64,000 bases of DNA from an uncultured Polaribacter sp. (GCF_947501385.1 NZ_CANMVP010000021.1:23246-87245); one strand, 5' to 3'. Shown: positions 20,232 through 30,413, numbered from the stretch's first letter. Notes: a model not told the origin generated them from the sequence alone. A program made the numbers and translations.

Positions 20232-20711
20232 ATGAGAAAAAGAGCAGCAAAAAAAAGAGTCTTATTACCAGATCCAAAATTTAACGATCAGCTAGTAACA
20301 CGTTTTGTGAATAACTTAATGTGGAGTGGTAAGAAGTCTGTAGCGTTCAAAGTGTTTTATGATGCGTTAGACATCGTAGAAGAAAGAAAAGGAGAAGACG
20401 AAGAAAAGTCGGCTTTAGAAATTTGGAAAGATGGTTTGTCAAATGTAATGCCTCACGTAGAAGTAAGATCTCGTCGTGTGGGTGGTGCAACATTCCAAAT
20501 TCCAATGCAAATTAGACCAGATCGTAAAGTATCTATGGCTATTAAATGGATGATTTTGTACACTCGTAAGAGAAACGAAAAAACCATGGCACAGCGTTTA
20601 GCTGCCGAAATCTTAGCTGCGGCTAAAGAAGAAGGAGCAGCAGTTAAAAAGCGTACAGATACTCATAAGATGGCAGAAGCTAACAAAGCATTCTCTCACT
20701 TTAGATTTTAA
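20232..20711 (+). CDS. rpsG: 30S ribosomal protein S7
   Basis: 159 residues. S7 initiates assembly of the 30S head and lines the E site. Recognisable blocks are [38 protein letters not shown] and the C-terminal [12 protein letters not shown]. It follows rpsL after a 115-base gap holding heptamer repeats and precedes fusA by five bases. Confidence 0.99.
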   Translation: MRKRAAKKRVLLPDPKFNDQLVTRFVNNLMWSGKKSVAFKVFYDALDIVEERKGEDEEKSALEIWKDGLSNVMPHVEVRSRRVGGATFQIPMQIRPDRKVSMAIKWMILYTRKRNEKTMAQRLAAEILAAAKEEGAAVKKRTDTHKMAEANKAFSHFRF

Positions 20712-20716
20712 TAGAA

Positions 20717-22834
20717 ATGGCTAGAGATTTAAGATATACAAGAAATATTGGTATTGCAGCACATATTGATGCTGGTAAAACCACAACTACAGAACGTGTT
20801 TTGTATTATACAGGAGTTTCTCATAAGATTGGAGAAGTTCATGATGGTGCAGCAACAATGGACTGGATGGAGCAAGAGCAAGAAAGAGGTATTACAATTA
20901 CTTCTGCGGCAACTACATGTACTTGGCAATTTCCAATGGAAAATGCGCAAGTGCTTCCAGATACTAAAGATTACCATTTTAATATTATTGACACTCCAGG
21001 TCACGTAGATTTTACTGTTGAAGTAAACAGATCTTTACGTGTATTGGATGGGTTAGTTTTCTTGTTTTCAGCTGTTGATGGTGTTGAGCCTCAATCTGAA
21101 ACAAACTGGAGACTAGCAGATAATTACAAAGTGCCAAGAATTGGATTCGTAAATAAAATGGACCGTCAAGGATCTGATTTTATGATGGTTTGCAAGCAGG
21201 TAAAAGAAATGTTAGGTTCTAATGCAGTGCCTATTGTTTTAAATATTGGTGATGAAGAAAACTTCAAAGGTATTGTAGATCTGGTTAAAAATAGAGCTAT
21301 TGTATGGCATGAAGAAGGAATGGGTTCAACATTTGATGTTGTTGATATTCCTGAAGAATTAAAAGAAGAAGCAAAGATTCTTCGTGGCAAACTTATTGAA
21401 GAAGTTGCTGCATATGATGAAGATTTGTTAGAAAAATATATGGAAGATGAAGATTCTATCACAGAAGATGAAGTGCATGCTGCACTGAGAGCTGCTGTAA
21501 TGGATATGTCTATCATTCCTATGATTTGTGGTTCTGCATTTAAAAATAAAGGTGTTCAGTTTCTTTTAGATGCTGTATGTCGTTATTTACCTTCTCCAAT
21601 GGATAAAGAAGGTATTGTTGGGACAAATCCTGATACAGGCGAAGAAGAACTACGTAAGCCAGATGTAAAAGAACCTTTTGCAGCTTTGGCCTTTAAAATT
21701 GCTACAGATCCTTTTGTAGGGCGTTTGGCATTCTTTAGAGCATATTCTGGTCGTTTAGATGCAGGTTCTTATGTGTTGAATAACCGTTCAGGTAAAAAAG
21801 AACGTATTTCACGTATTTATCAAATGCATGCGAACAAGCAAAACGCTATTGATTATATTGAAGCTGGAGATATTGGTGCTGCTGTTGGATTTAAATCTAT
21901 CAAAACAGGAGATACGTTAACCGCTGAAAAGCATCCAATCGTTTTAGAATCTATGGATTTTCCAGATCCAGTAATTGGTATTGCTGTGGAGCCTAAAACA
22001 AAAGCTGATGTTGATAAATTAGGGATCGGTTTAGGTAAGTTAGCTGAAGAAGATCCTACGTTTACAGTACGTTCAGATGAAGCTTCAGGGCAGACTATTA
22101 TTTCTGGAATGGGTGAATTACACTTAGATGTAATTGTAGACCGTTTAAGACGTGAGTTTAAAGTAGAAGTAAATCAAGGGCAACCTCAAGTAGAATATAA
22201 AGAAGCAATTACAGCGGAAGCAGAGCATAGAGAAATCTATAAGAAACAATCTGGTGGTCGTGGTAAGTTTGCAGATATCGTATTTACTATTGGTCCAGCC
22301 GATGAAGGTGTTCAAGGTTTACAATTTGCATCAACTATTAAGGGTGGAAACGTTCCTAGAGAATTTGTTCCTTCTGTAGAGAAAGGTTTTAGAGAAGCTA
22401 TGAATAACGGTCCTTTGGCAGGTTATGAAATGGATTCGATGAAAGTAACATTAAGAGACGGTTCTTTCCACGCAGTGGATTCTGATGCTTTGTCTTTTGA
22501 ATTAGCTGCAAAAATGGGTTATAAAGCTTCTGCAAAATCTGCAAAAGCAAAAATAATGGAACCATTAATGAAGTTAGAAGTGTTAACTCCTGAAGCAAAC
22601 ATGGGAGATATTGTTGGAGATTTGAACAGAAGAAGAGGGCAAGTAAATGACATGTCAGATAGAGCAGGATCTAAAGTAGTAAAAGCAATCGTTCCATTAT
22701 CGGAAATGTTTGGTTATGTTACAGCATTAAGAACCATGTCTTCTGGTAGAGCAACTTCTACCATGGAATTTTCTCACTATGCAGAAACTCCATCAAATAT
22801 TTCTGAAGAAGTAATTGCAAAAGCAAAAGGGTAA
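20717..22834 (+). CDS. fusA: Translation elongation factor G
   Basis: 705-residue GTPase that drives tRNA-mRNA translocation and, with RRF, ribosome recycling. G1 is AHIDAGKT (15-22), switch II is DTPGHVDF, G4 is NKMDR, and the domain IV tip and domain V ([22 protein letters not shown]) are complete. Length and motifs indicate a canonical full-length EF-G1. It is in the str operon between rpsG and rpsJ; tuf is absent at this locus. Confidence 0.99.
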   Translation: MARDLRYTRNIGIAAHIDAGKTTTTERVLYYTGVSHKIGEVHDGAATMDWMEQEQERGITITSAATTCTWQFPMENAQVLPDTKDYHFNIIDTPGHVDFTVEVNRSLRVLDGLVFLFSAVDGVEPQSETNWRLADNYKVPRIGFVNKMDRQGSDFMMVCKQVKEMLGSNAVPIVLNIGDEENFKGIVDLVKNRAIVWHEEGMGSTFDVVDIPEELKEEAKILRGKLIEEVAAYDEDLLEKYMEDEDSITEDEVHAALRAAVMDMSIIPMICGSAFKNKGVQFLLDAVCRYLPSPMDKEGIVGTNPDTGEEELRKPDVKEPFAALAFKIATDPFVGRLAFFRAYSGRLDAGSYVLNNRSGKKERISRIYQMHANKQNAIDYIEAGDIGAAVGFKSIKTGDTLTAEKHPIVLESMDFPDPVIGIAVEPKTKADVDKLGIGLGKLAEEDPTFTVRSDEASGQTIISGMGELHLDVIVDRLRREFKVEVNQGQPQVEYKEAITAEAEHREIYKKQSGGRGKFADIVFTIGPADEGVQGLQFASTIKGGNVPREFVPSVEKGFREAMNNGPLAGYEMDSMKVTLRDGSFHAVDSDALSFELAAKMGYKASAKSAKAKIMEPLMKLEVLTPEANMGDIVGDLNRRRGQVNDMSDRAGSKVVKAIVPLSEMFGYVTALRTMSSGRATSTMEFSHYAETPSNISEEVIAKAKG

Positions 22835-22852
22835 CCTACTAAATAATACAAG

Positions 22853-23158
22853 ATGAGTCAAAAAATTAGAATAAAATTAAAGTCTTACGATTACAATTTA
22901 GTAGATAAATCTGCTGAAAAAATAGTAAAGACGGTAAAAAGTACTGGAGCTGTAGTAAACGGACCAATACCATTGCCAACACATAAAAAGATTTTTACCG
23001 TATTGCGTTCACCGCACGTAAACAAAAAATCTAGAGAGCAATTTCAATTATCTGCTTACAAAAGATTATTAGACATTTATAGTTCTTCTTCGAAAACTAT
23101 TGATGCTTTAATGAAATTGGAGTTACCAAGTGGTGTTGAAGTAGAAATAAAGGTTTAG
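22853..23158 (+). CDS. rpsJ: 30S ribosomal protein S10
   Basis: 101 residues; S10 is in the 30S head and in other bacteria also serves NusB-dependent antitermination. Motifs are [22 protein letters not shown] and [25 protein letters not shown]. It is the last gene of the str operon here and is separated from rplC by a 416-base region with terminator, new promoter and leader, so S10 is not co-regulated with the rest of the classical S10 operon unless readthrough occurs. Confidence 0.99.
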   Translation: MSQKIRIKLKSYDYNLVDKSAEKIVKTVKSTGAVVNGPIPLPTHKKIFTVLRSPHVNKKSREQFQLSAYKRLLDIYSSSSKTIDALMKLELPSGVEVEIKV

Positions 23159-23297
23159 TAAAACCTTTATTGAACATTCTTACGAAAGTGGGAATCTCAA
23201 TAAAGAAGCATTATAAAACTATACTTTTTTTTAAAGTTCAAGTTGAATACATTCCGAACTTGTTTCGGAATCTCTAAAAAAAAAGCAAATAAATATT

Positions 23298-23334
23298 AAC
23301 TTTCGGTTTCATTTTGTTAAACCGAAAGTTTTTT
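23298..23334 (+). terminator. Intrinsic terminator of the str operon
   Basis: A perfect 12-base stem, AACTTTCGGTTT (23298-23309) with AAACCGAAAGTT (23319-23330), a nine-base loop and a T-run to 23334. Its loop and descending arm also contain the -33 element and spacer of the S10-operon promoter. Confidence 0.9.
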
Positions 23335-23343
23335 ATACTTTTG
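23313..23343 (+). promoter_or_regulatory. Promoter of the rplC (S10/spc) operon, embedded in the terminator
   Basis: TTTG (23313-23316), a 19-base spacer and TACTTTTG (23336-23343) match the Bacteroidota consensus exactly. Transcription would begin near 23350, giving a 5' leader of about 225 bases before rplC. Confidence 0.85.
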
Positions 23344-23400
23344 CAACCCGAAATAGAGTAGGGTGAGGCTATTTTTTGATGAAAATTCAATAATAGTAAC

Positions 23401-23451
23401 ATGTCTGGAGCGTTTCGCAAAGGAAAAACGGAAAAACAAAATCAGCGCTGA
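23401..23451 (+). CDS. Candidate leader peptide of the S10 operon (16 residues)
   Basis: The reading frame MSGAFRKGKTEKQNQR ends with a TGA that lies immediately after the ascending arm (CAGCGC) of the downstream terminator-like hairpin; the last two codons, CAG CGC, are that arm. A ribosome completing this frame would cover the hairpin arm. The peptide is strongly basic and starts with the same codons, ATG TCT GG, as rplC. No strong ribosome binding site is visible, which is common in this phylum. It was not in the ORF track because of its length. Coding status is inferred from its position. Confidence 0.45.
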   Translation: MSGAFRKGKTEKQNQR

Positions 23452-23474
23452 ATTTGTTTTGCGCTGTTTTTTTT
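23433..23474 (+). terminator. Attenuator-like hairpin with competing stem in the rplC leader
   Basis: CAGCGC (23443-23448) pairs with GCGCTG (23461-23466) and is followed by eight T, a standard intrinsic terminator inside the rplC 5' leader. A second stem, AAAACAAA (23433-23440) with TTTGTTTT (23453-23460), occupies the space between the two arms and would compete with it. Together they resemble a terminator/antiterminator switch. Confidence 0.6.
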
Positions 23475-23574
23475 AGCAGAAACTCAAAAGATAACAATGA
23501 AACAATGGTTTCAAAAAAATAAATATTAATATAGACGCGCTGGATAAACATCTATCGTCTTAAATTTTAACTAA

Positions 23575-24192
23575 ATGTCTGGGTTAATAGGAAGAAAGAT
23601 TGGAATGACCAGCTTATTTGATGAAAACGGGAAGAACATTCCTTGTACAGTAATCGAAGCAGGTCCTTGCGTTGTTACCCAAGTCAGAACCGAAGAGGTT
23701 GACGGCTACAATGCGTTGCAACTTGGTTTCGATGACAAAAAGGCGAAAAGTTCTAACAAATCGTTAGATGGTCACTTTAAAAAAGCTGGCACAATCGCTA
23801 AGAAAAAAGTCGTTGAATTTCAAGGGTTTGAAGAGGAGTATAAATTAGGAGATGCTATTACCGTAGAGCACTTTACTGAAGGAGAATTTGTTGATGTATC
23901 AGGTGTATCTAAAGGTAAAGGTTTTCAGGGTGTTGTAAAGCGTCATGGATTTGCTGGTGTAGGTCAAGCTACGCACGGTCAACATAACCGTTTAAGAGCT
24001 CCTGGTTCAATTGGTGCTGCATCGTATCCTGCAAGAGTATTCAAAGGAATGCGTATGGCAGGAAGAATGGGTGGAGATAAAGTGAAAGTACAAAACTTAA
24101 GAGTATTAAAAGTAGTTGCTGAAAAGAACTTACTTGTTGTTAAAGGAGCAGTTCCTGGACACAAAAATGCTTTTGTAACTATTCAGAAATAA
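23575..24192 (+). CDS. rplC: 50S ribosomal protein L3
   Basis: 205 residues; L3 initiates 23S rRNA folding near the peptidyl-transferase centre. The start [15 protein letters not shown] and the core [16 protein letters not shown] ... [15 protein letters not shown] are typical, including the glutamine that is methylated in some bacteria. First gene of the long S10/spc run; its stop overlaps the rplD start by one base (TAATG). Confidence 0.99.
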   Translation: MSGLIGRKIGMTSLFDENGKNIPCTVIEAGPCVVTQVRTEEVDGYNALQLGFDDKKAKSSNKSLDGHFKKAGTIAKKKVVEFQGFEEEYKLGDAITVEHFTEGEFVDVSGVSKGKGFQGVVKRHGFAGVGQATHGQHNRLRAPGSIGAASYPARVFKGMRMAGRMGGDKVKVQNLRVLKVVAEKNLLVVKGAVPGHKNAFVTIQK

Positions 24193-24821
24193 TGAAAGTA
24201 GCAGTTTTAGATATTACAGGAAAAGATACAGGTAGAAAAGTTGAACTTTCTAAAGATGTATTCGGTATAGAACCTAATGATCACGCTATTTATTTAGATG
24301 TTAAGCAGTATTTGGCAAATCAACGTCAAGGAACGCATAAAGCTAAAGAAAGAGCTGAAATTACAGGATCTACAAGGAAAATAAAAAAACAAAAAGGAAC
24401 TGGTACTGCAAGAGCAGGTTCTATCAAGTCTGGTGTTTTTAGAGGTGGAGGACGTATGTTCGGACCAAGACCAAGAGATTATTCTTTTAAATTGAATAAA
24501 AACTTAAAGCGTTTGGCGCGTAAGTCTGCTTTAAGTATTCAAGCAAATGATAAAAATTTAGTAGTTGTTGAAGATTTCAATTTTGAAACTCCAAAGACTA
24601 AAAACTTTATCGACGTATTAAAAGCGTTTGATGTAGATACTAAAAAATCATTGTTTGTATTAAGTAGTGAAAATACGAATGTGTATTTGTCATCACGTAA
24701 TTTAAAGAAATCTAAAGTGATCAAGGCTTCAGAATTAAATACTTATGGTGTGTTAAACGCTAATAAGATTATAATTACTGAGGGGTCTTTAGAAGATATA
24801 AACACAAATTTAAGCAAATAG
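24192..24821 (+). CDS. rplD: 50S ribosomal protein L4
   Basis: 209 residues; L4 has a globular domain and a long loop ([19 protein letters not shown]) that lines the exit tunnel, where macrolide-resistance changes occur elsewhere. In E. coli L4 represses the S10 operon by acting on its leader; the leader before rplC could be an analogous target, but the sequence gives no direct proof. Confidence 0.99.
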   Translation: MKVAVLDITGKDTGRKVELSKDVFGIEPNDHAIYLDVKQYLANQRQGTHKAKERAEITGSTRKIKKQKGTGTARAGSIKSGVFRGGGRMFGPRPRDYSFKLNKNLKRLARKSALSIQANDKNLVVVEDFNFETPKTKNFIDVLKAFDVDTKKSLFVLSSENTNVYLSSRNLKKSKVIKASELNTYGVLNANKIIITEGSLEDINTNLSK

Positions 24822-24830
24822 GGATTCAAA

Positions 24831-25121
24831 ATGAGTATTTTAATAAAACCTATTATTACGGAAAAAGCGACAAGCGATAGCGAATTATTTAATCGTTATA
24901 CATTTGTTGTAGATAAAAAAGCGAATAAGTTAGAAATCAAAGATGCTGTTGAAACAGCTTACGGAGTTTCTATCTCTAGTGTGAAAACTTTAAACTACCC
25001 AATTCAAAGAAATACAAAGTTTACTAAAAAAGGTTTGGTAACTGGTATTAAGAGTGGGTACAAAAAAGCAATTGTACAAGTAGCAGAAGGAGAAAGTATT
25101 GATTTTTATAACAATCTTTAA
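24831..25121 (+). CDS. rplW: 50S ribosomal protein L23
   Basis: 96 residues; L23 sits at the tunnel exit and docks trigger factor and SRP. Motifs are ILIKPIITEKAT at the N terminus and RYTFVVDKKANKLEIKDAVETAYGVSI. Nine-base gap to rplD and nine to rplB. Confidence 0.99.
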   Translation: MSILIKPIITEKATSDSELFNRYTFVVDKKANKLEIKDAVETAYGVSISSVKTLNYPIQRNTKFTKKGLVTGIKSGYKKAIVQVAEGESIDFYNNL

Positions 25122-25130
25122 GAGAAGAAC

Positions 25131-25955
25131 ATGTCAGTTAGAAAATTAAAACCAATAACACCAGGTCAGCGTTTTAGAGTTGTAAATGGGTTCGACACCA
25201 TAACAACTGATAAGCCGGAGAAAAGTTTACTTGCTCCGAAAAAACGATCTGGAGGTCGAAACAATCAGGGAAGAATGACCACACGTAACATTGGTGGTGG
25301 TCATAAACAAAAATACCGTATTATCGATTTTAAAAGAGATAAGCAAGGTATTCCTGCAACAGTAAAAACTATAGAGTACGATCCAAATCGTACGGCATTT
25401 ATTGCTTTACTAAGTTATGCTGATGGTGAAAAACGTTATGTGATTGCACAAAACGGTTTAAAAGTAGGTCAATCTATAATTTCAGGTAACGAAGCAACTC
25501 CAGAAATTGGAAACGCAATGACGTTAAGTGAAATTCCTTTAGGAACTACAATTTCTTGTATAGAATTACGTCCAGGTCAAGGTGCTGTTATGGCGCGTTC
25601 TGCTGGTTCTTTTGCTCAGTTAATGGCAAGAGACGGTAAATATGCAACGGTAAAGTTACCTTCTGGTGAAACAAGATTAATCTTGTTAACTTGTATGGCT
25701 ACTATTGGAGTTGTATCTAATTCAGATCACCAATTACTAGTTTCTGGTAAAGCTGGTAGATCTAGATGGTTAGGTAGAAGACCAAGAGTAAATGCTGTTA
25801 GAATGAATCCTGTAGATCACCCAATGGGTGGTGGTGAAGGACGTGCTTCTGGAGGTCATCCAAGATCTAGAAACGGTATTCCTGCTAAAGGTTACAAGAC
25901 AAGGTCTAAGACTAAAGCTAGTAATAAGTATATTTTAGAACGTAGAAAGAAATAA
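25131..25955 (+). CDS. rplB: 50S ribosomal protein L2
   Basis: 274 residues; L2 bridges the subunits and is needed for peptidyl-transferase activity. The C-terminal segment [20 protein letters not shown] contains the conserved histidine implicated in that role. Full length. Confidence 0.99.
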   Translation: MSVRKLKPITPGQRFRVVNGFDTITTDKPEKSLLAPKKRSGGRNNQGRMTTRNIGGGHKQKYRIIDFKRDKQGIPATVKTIEYDPNRTAFIALLSYADGEKRYVIAQNGLKVGQSIISGNEATPEIGNAMTLSEIPLGTTISCIELRPGQGAVMARSAGSFAQLMARDGKYATVKLPSGETRLILLTCMATIGVVSNSDHQLLVSGKAGRSRWLGRRPRVNAVRMNPVDHPMGGGEGRASGGHPRSRNGIPAKGYKTRSKTKASNKYILERRKK

Positions 25956-25961
25956 TAAGTT

Positions 25962-26240
25962 ATGGCAAGATCATTAAAAAAAGGACCTTACGTTCACTAT
26001 AAATTAGAGAAAAAAGTGTTAGCTAATGTAGAAGCTGGTAACAAAACAGTAATCAAAACTTGGTCTAGAGCAAGTATGATTACACCAGATTTTGTAGGAC
26101 AAACAATTGCTGTTCATAATGGCCGTCAGTTTGTACCAGTATATGTTACAGAAAACATGGTAGGGCACAAATTAGGCGAATTTTCACCAACGCGTTCTTT
26201 TAGAGGACATGCTGGTGCGAAAAATAAAGGTAAAAAATAG
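25962..26240 (+). CDS. rpsS: 30S ribosomal protein S19
   Basis: 92 residues; forms a complex with S13 in the 30S head. Typical [19 protein letters not shown] start and [16 protein letters not shown] near the C terminus. Six bases after rplB. Confidence 0.99.
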   Translation: MARSLKKGPYVHYKLEKKVLANVEAGNKTVIKTWSRASMITPDFVGQTIAVHNGRQFVPVYVTENMVGHKLGEFSPTRSFRGHAGAKNKGKK

Positions 26241-26246
26241 TAGGAA

Positions 26247-26651
26247 ATGGGAGTTCGTAAAAAAAATATGGCAGATCAGTTAAAAGAAGCTAGAAAGCAC
26301 CGTGCTTTTGCTAAGCTTACTAACTGTCCTACGTCACCAAGAAAAATGCGTTTAGTAGCGGATCAAGTAAGAGGAGTGGAAGTTGAAAAAGCTTTACAAA
26401 TCTTAAAATTCAGTCCTAAAGAAGCATCTATCAACTTAGAAAAATTGTTATTGTCTGCAATTGCAAACTGGCAAGCTAAGAATGAAGATGCAAGTATAGA
26501 AGATGCTGGGTTATTTGTAAAAACTATTTATGTAGATAGCGCAGGAATGTTAAAAAGATTAAGACCAGCTCCACAAGGTCGTGCTCATAGAATTCGCAAG
26601 CGTTCTAATCACGTTACTTTAGAGTTAGGTAGTAAAAATTTAAGTAATTAA
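26247..26651 (+). CDS. rplV: 50S ribosomal protein L22
   Basis: 134 residues; L22's extended beta-hairpin ([28 protein letters not shown]) lines the exit tunnel. The first 20 or so residues ([21 protein letters not shown]) extend past the usual start, a common feature of this phylum; the internal ATG at codon 8 is an alternative start. Confidence 0.98.
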   Translation: MGVRKKNMADQLKEARKHRAFAKLTNCPTSPRKMRLVADQVRGVEVEKALQILKFSPKEASINLEKLLLSAIANWQAKNEDASIEDAGLFVKTIYVDSAGMLKRLRPAPQGRAHRIRKRSNHVTLELGSKNLSN

Positions 26652-26662
26652 TCAAAGTAGAA

Positions 26663-27391
26663 ATGGGACAAAAAACTAATCCAATAGGAAATCGTTTAGG
26701 GATCATCAGAGGTTGGGAATCTAACTGGTACGGTGGTAATGACTACGGAGATAAAATTGCTGAAGATTATAAGATAAGAGAGTATATTCATGCTCGTTTA
26801 TCTAAGGCAAGTGTTTCTCGTGTAATTATAGAGCGTACTTTAAAACTTGTAACCGTTACTATCACCACTGCACGTCCAGGTATCATTATTGGTAAAGGAG
26901 GTCAAGAGGTAGACAAGTTAAAAGAAGAGCTTAAAAAAATTACAGGAAAAGAAGTTCAAATTAATATTTTTGAAATCAAACGTCCAGAATTGGATGCTAG
27001 ATTGGTAGCAACCAGTGTTGCACGTCAAATTGAAAATAGAATTTCTTACAAGAGAGCTATTAAAATGGCTATTCAAGCTACCATGCGTATGAATGCTGAA
27101 GGAATTAAAATTCAGATTTCAGGTCGTTTAAACGGCGCAGAAATGGCACGTTCAGAGCATTTTAAAGATGGTAGAATTCCGTTATCTACTTTTAGAGCAG
27201 ATATCGATTATGCACTTGTTGAAGCGCACACTACTTATGGAAGATTAGGTATTAAAGTGTGGATTATGAAAGGTGAGGTATATGGTAAAAGAGAATTATC
27301 GCCATTAGTTGGTTTGTCTAAAAAACAATCTGGTGGTAATAAAGGTGGTGGAGATAGAGGAAAAAGACCGCAACCTCGTAGAAGAAAATAA
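26663..27391 (+). CDS. rpsC: 30S ribosomal protein S3
   Basis: 242 residues; at the mRNA entry tunnel, with helicase function. The KH domain [21 protein letters not shown] (about residues 72-92) carries the GKGG loop. The C-terminal tail [22 protein letters not shown] is basic and glycine-rich, slightly longer than in E. coli. Confidence 0.99.
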   Translation: MGQKTNPIGNRLGIIRGWESNWYGGNDYGDKIAEDYKIREYIHARLSKASVSRVIIERTLKLVTVTITTARPGIIIGKGGQEVDKLKEELKKITGKEVQINIFEIKRPELDARLVATSVARQIENRISYKRAIKMAIQATMRMNAEGIKIQISGRLNGAEMARSEHFKDGRIPLSTFRADIDYALVEAHTTYGRLGIKVWIMKGEVYGKRELSPLVGLSKKQSGGNKGGGDRGKRPQPRRRK

Positions 27392-27413
27392 TTTTTAAAA
27401 TTAGAAATTAAAA

Positions 27414-27845
27414 ATGTTACAGCCAAAAAGAGTAAAATACCGTAAGGTACAGAAGGCGAAAGGAAATATGACAGGTATTTCTGGTAGAGGAAATCAACTT
27501 TCTAATGGAATGTTTGGTATTAAATCTATAGATCAAAACTTGTTAACTTCTCGTCAAATTGAAGCAGCTCGTATCGCGGCAACTCGTCATATGAAAAGAG
27601 AAGGTCAGTTGTGGATTAAAATATTTCCAGACAAGCCTATTACCAAAAAACCTTTAGAGGTTCGTATGGGTAAAGGTAAAGGAGCACCAGATCATTTTGT
27701 TGCAGTTATTAAGCCAGGTAGAATTTTGTTTGAAGTTGGTGGAGTGCCAATGAATGTTGCAAAAGAAGCTTTACGTTTAGCAGCTCAAAAACTTCCCGTA
27801 AGAACGAAGTTTGTAGTAGCAAGAGATTTTGATATTAACGCTTAA
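27414..27845 (+). CDS. rplP: 50S ribosomal protein L16
   Basis: 143 residues; organises the A-site region of 23S rRNA. Typical [16 protein letters not shown] start and [27 protein letters not shown] core. A 22-base gap separates it from rpsC. Confidence 0.99.
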   Translation: MLQPKRVKYRKVQKAKGNMTGISGRGNQLSNGMFGIKSIDQNLLTSRQIEAARIAATRHMKREGQLWIKIFPDKPITKKPLEVRMGKGKGAPDHFVAVIKPGRILFEVGGVPMNVAKEALRLAAQKLPVRTKFVVARDFDINA

Positions 27846-27856
27846 TTCTAAATAGA

Positions 27857-28048
27857 ATGAAACAATCAGAAATAAAAGAATTATCTATAGCAGATCTTAA
27901 TGAGAAGCATGGAGCGTTGCAAAAAAATTATACCGATCTTAAGATGGCGCATGCAATAACTCCTTTGGAGAATCCATTGCAGTTGAGAAGCTTAAGAAGA
28001 ACTGTAGCAAGAATTGCAACAGAATTAACAAAAAGAGAATTACAATAA
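27857..28048 (+). CDS. rpmC: 50S ribosomal protein L29
   Basis: 63 residues; two-helix protein near the tunnel exit. Recognised from MKQSEIKELSIADLNEKH and NPLQLRSLRRTVARIATEL, and from its fixed place between rplP and rpsQ. Confidence 0.97.
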   Translation: MKQSEIKELSIADLNEKHGALQKNYTDLKMAHAITPLENPLQLRSLRRTVARIATELTKRELQ

Positions 28049-28068
28049 TTCTATAGTCAGTTTTAAAG

Positions 28069-28326
28069 ATGGAAAAAAGAAATCTTAGAAAAGAGAGAAT
28101 TGGTGTTGTTTCTAGTAACAAAATGGAAAAATCTATTGTTGTTGCAGAAACTAAAAGAGTAAAGCACCCAATGTACGGAAAGTTCGTATTAAAGACTAAG
28201 AAGTACGTTGCACACGACGAAAAGAATGATTGCAACGAAGGAGATACCGTTAGGATCATGGAAACAAGACCTATGAGTAAATCTAAACGTTGGAGATTAG
28301 TAGAAATCCTAGAAAGAGCTAAATAA
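28069..28326 (+). CDS. rpsQ: 30S ribosomal protein S17
   Basis: 85 residues; OB-fold primary binder of 16S rRNA. Motifs are [30 protein letters not shown] and [21 protein letters not shown]. Confidence 0.99.
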   Translation: MEKRNLRKERIGVVSSNKMEKSIVVAETKRVKHPMYGKFVLKTKKYVAHDEKNDCNEGDTVRIMETRPMSKSKRWRLVEILERAK

Positions 28327-28327
28327 T

Positions 28328-28696
28328 ATGTTACAGACAGAATCAAGATTAAAAGTAGCAGATAATACTGGAGCCAAAGAAGTTTTAGTAATTAGAGTTT
28401 TAGGAGGAACTAGAAAACGTTATGCAAGTATTGGAGACAAAATTGTTGTAACGGTAAAATCTGCAACTCCTAACGGATCGGTAAAGAAAGGTCAAGTATC
28501 TAGAGCCGTTGTTGTAAGAACTAAGAAAGAAGTTAGACGTAAAGATGGGTCTTACATCAGATTTGATGATAATGCTTGTGTGCTTTTAAATCCTACAGAG
28601 GAAATGAGGGGAACACGTGTATTTGGTCCTGTTGCTCGTGAACTTCGTGAGAAACAATTCATGAAAATAGTATCATTAGCACCTGAAGTGCTTTAA
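28328..28696 (+). CDS. rplN: 50S ribosomal protein L14
   Basis: 122 residues; interface protein that contacts 16S rRNA and binds the silencing factor RsfS. Typical [19 protein letters not shown] start and [30 protein letters not shown]. One base after rpsQ. Confidence 0.99.
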   Translation: MLQTESRLKVADNTGAKEVLVIRVLGGTRKRYASIGDKIVVTVKSATPNGSVKKGQVSRAVVVRTKKEVRRKDGSYIRFDDNACVLLNPTEEMRGTRVFGPVARELREKQFMKIVSLAPEVL

Positions 28697-28707
28697 ATTA
28701 TCATAAA

Positions 28708-29010
28708 ATGAAGAAGTTTAAAATAAAATCAGGAGATACTGTAAAAGTAATTGCAGGAGATCATAAAGGATCTGAAGGTAAAGTTTTACAAATCATCAAA
28801 GATAAAGACAGAGTATTAGTAGAAGGTGTAAACTTAGTTTCTAAGCACACCAAGCCAAGTGCTCAAAGTCCTCAAGGTGGTATTGTAAAGAAAGAAGCAT
28901 CTCTTCACATCTCTAACGTAATGTTATTAGAAGAAGGGGTAGCTGTAAGAGTAGGTTATCAAGTTGATGGAGCATCTAAAACGAAGATCTCTAAAAAAAC
29001 TAAAAAATAA
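28708..29010 (+). CDS. rplX: 50S ribosomal protein L24
   Basis: 100 residues; KOW-motif assembly initiator ([25 protein letters not shown]). Normal length and position before rplE. Confidence 0.98.
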   Translation: MKKFKIKSGDTVKVIAGDHKGSEGKVLQIIKDKDRVLVEGVNLVSKHTKPSAQSPQGGIVKKEASLHISNVMLLEEGVAVRVGYQVDGASKTKISKKTKK

Positions 29011-29018
29011 GAATAATC

Positions 29019-29570
29019 ATGAGTTACGTACCAAGATTAAAATCAGAATACAAAGAAAGAGTCGTAAAGGCGCTTACTGAAGAATTCAGTTATAAGAATG
29101 TAATGCAAGTGCCTAAATTAGAAAAGATTGTTGTTTCTAAAGGTGTTGGTGCTGCAATTGCAGATAAGAAGTTAATAGATTATGCTTTAGAAGAGTTGAC
29201 TAAAATTACGGGTCAAAAGGCAATTTCTACAATGTCTAAGAAAGATGTTGCATCATTTAAATTACGTAAGGGAATGCCAATTGGTGTAAAGGTTACGTTA
29301 AGAGGTGATAAAATGTACGAATTTTTAGACAGATTAGTTACTGCTTCATTGCCTCGTGTTAGAGACTTTAACGGTATAAAAGCTAACGGATTTGATGGTA
29401 GAGGTAATTACAATTTAGGAATTACTGAACAAATCATTTACCCAGAAATAAATATTGATCAAGTGAAAAAAATCAATGGAATGGATATTACTTTTGTAAC
29501 ATCTGCAGACACTGATAAAGAAGCAAAATCATTATTAGGAGAATTAGGTTTACCATTCAAAAAAAATTAA
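29019..29570 (+). CDS. rplE: 50S ribosomal protein L5
   Basis: 183 residues; binds 5S rRNA and the P-site tRNA. Motifs are [31 protein letters not shown] and [18 protein letters not shown]. Three bases before rpsN. Confidence 0.99.
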   Translation: MSYVPRLKSEYKERVVKALTEEFSYKNVMQVPKLEKIVVSKGVGAAIADKKLIDYALEELTKITGQKAISTMSKKDVASFKLRKGMPIGVKVTLRGDKMYEFLDRLVTASLPRVRDFNGIKANGFDGRGNYNLGITEQIIYPEINIDQVKKINGMDITFVTSADTDKEAKSLLGELGLPFKKN

Positions 29571-29573
29571 GAA

Positions 29574-29843
29574 ATGGCTAAAGAATCAATGAAAGCGCGT
29601 GAGCGCAAAAGAGAACGTACGGTTGCAAAATATGCTGAAAAGAGAAAAGCTTTAAAAGAAGCTGGAGACTATGAAGGTTTGCAGAAATTACCAAAGAATG
29701 CATCACCGGTTAGATTGCACAATAGATGTAAATTAACAGGGCGTCCAAAAGGATATATGCGTCAGTTTGGTTTGTCTCGTGTAACGTTTCGTGAAATGGC
29801 AAATCAAGGCTTGATACCAGGTGTTAGAAAAGCAAGTTGGTAG
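29574..29843 (+). CDS. rpsN: 30S ribosomal protein S14, zinc-free long form
   Basis: 89 residues. It is the long form of S14 with a single cysteine in [23 protein letters not shown], lacking the two CxxC pairs of the zinc-binding short form. S14 is in the 30S head beside S3 and S10. Followed by a 161-base gap with a hairpin and a promoter, so the operon may be split here. Confidence 0.98.
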   Translation: MAKESMKARERKRERTVAKYAEKRKALKEAGDYEGLQKLPKNASPVRLHNRCKLTGRPKGYMRQFGLSRVTFREMANQGLIPGVRKASW

Positions 29844-29867
29844 AAATTTGAAATAAAACTTAAATAT

Positions 29868-29905
29868 AAAAATAGAATGTGTATCTTTGCACGCTCTATT
29901 TTTTT
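29868..29905 (+). terminator. Terminator-like hairpin between rpsN and rpsH
   Basis: The arms AAAAATAGA (29868-29876) and TCTATTTTT (29895-29903) pair over nine bases, extended inside by GTG with CAC, and are followed by further T to 29905. It could partly terminate transcription from the upstream genes. Confidence 0.55.
29882..29889 (+). promoter_or_regulatory. Candidate internal promoter -7 element before rpsH
   Basis: TATCTTTG matches TAnnTTTG exactly and is followed by GCAC; it sits in the loop of the terminator-like hairpin. No clear TTG is at the -33 distance, so the promoter is only half-supported. Confidence 0.45.
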
Positions 29906-29943
29906 AAGTATAAGAGTATTAACTGATTATAGGTTCGGATATC

Positions 29944-29957
29944 ACAGAGCAATCTGT
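29944..29957 (+). promoter_or_regulatory. Small GNRA-capped hairpin in the rpsH leader
   Basis: ACAGA-GCAA-TCTGT is a perfect five-base stem with a GCAA tetraloop, 48 bases before rpsH. S8 regulates the spc operon in E. coli by binding mRNA; this stem is too short to claim as an S8 site but is a plausible part of one. Confidence 0.3.
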
Positions 29958-30004
29958 AGGTACAATAGAGGTGTTTGAAAACCGTAATCGCAATATAAAT
30001 AAAT

Positions 30005-30403
30005 ATGTATACAGATCCAATCGCGGATTTTCTTACCAGAGTAAGAAATGCCATCGCAGCAGGACACAGAGTAGTGGAAATTCCGGCTTCAAACTTGAAG
30101 AAGGAAATGACTAAAATTTTGTTTGATCAAGGATTTATTTTAAGTTACCAGTTCAATGACGATAAAGTTCAAGGAACTATTAAGATAGCTTTAAAATATG
30201 ACAAGGAAACAAAAGAGTCAGTAATTAGAAAAATTCAACGAATTAGTACACCAGGTTTACGCAAGTATGTTGGGTCTACAGAGATGCCAAGAGTATTAAA
30301 CGGTCTTGGAATTGCTATTGTTTCTACATCTAAAGGTGTAATGACAAATAAAAAAGCACGTCAAGATAATGTTGGAGGAGAAGTTTTATGTTACGTTTAT
30401 TAA
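30005..30403 (+). CDS. rpsH: 30S ribosomal protein S8
   Basis: 132 residues; primary binder of 16S helix 21. Typical [16 protein letters not shown] start and [26 protein letters not shown] end. It begins after a structured 161-base leader, unlike the tight packing of neighbouring genes. Confidence 0.99.
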   Translation: MYTDPIADFLTRVRNAIAAGHRVVEIPASNLKKEMTKILFDQGFILSYQFNDDKVQGTIKIALKYDKETKESVIRKIQRISTPGLRKYVGSTEMPRVLNGLGIAIVSTSKGVMTNKKARQDNVGGEVLCYVY

Positions 30404-30413
30404 TCTATAAGAA

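Larger units (their letters stand above)
23159..23574. other. rpsJ-rplC intergenic region (terminator, promoter, structured leader)
   Basis: Besides the terminator, promoter, leader ORF and attenuator listed separately, this gap holds an eight-base palindromic hairpin ATTCCGAA-CTTGT-TTCGGAAT (about 23251-23271), related to a repeat also present before rpsD, and a final leader hairpin AGACG (23533-23537) with CGTCT (23556-23560) that places a folded element 15 bases before the rplC start. Confidence 0.6.

Noticed and set aside
20717-23158. Missing tuf gene as an anomaly of the str operon
   Set aside because: In Bacteroidota tuf commonly lies elsewhere, so absence here is ordinary.
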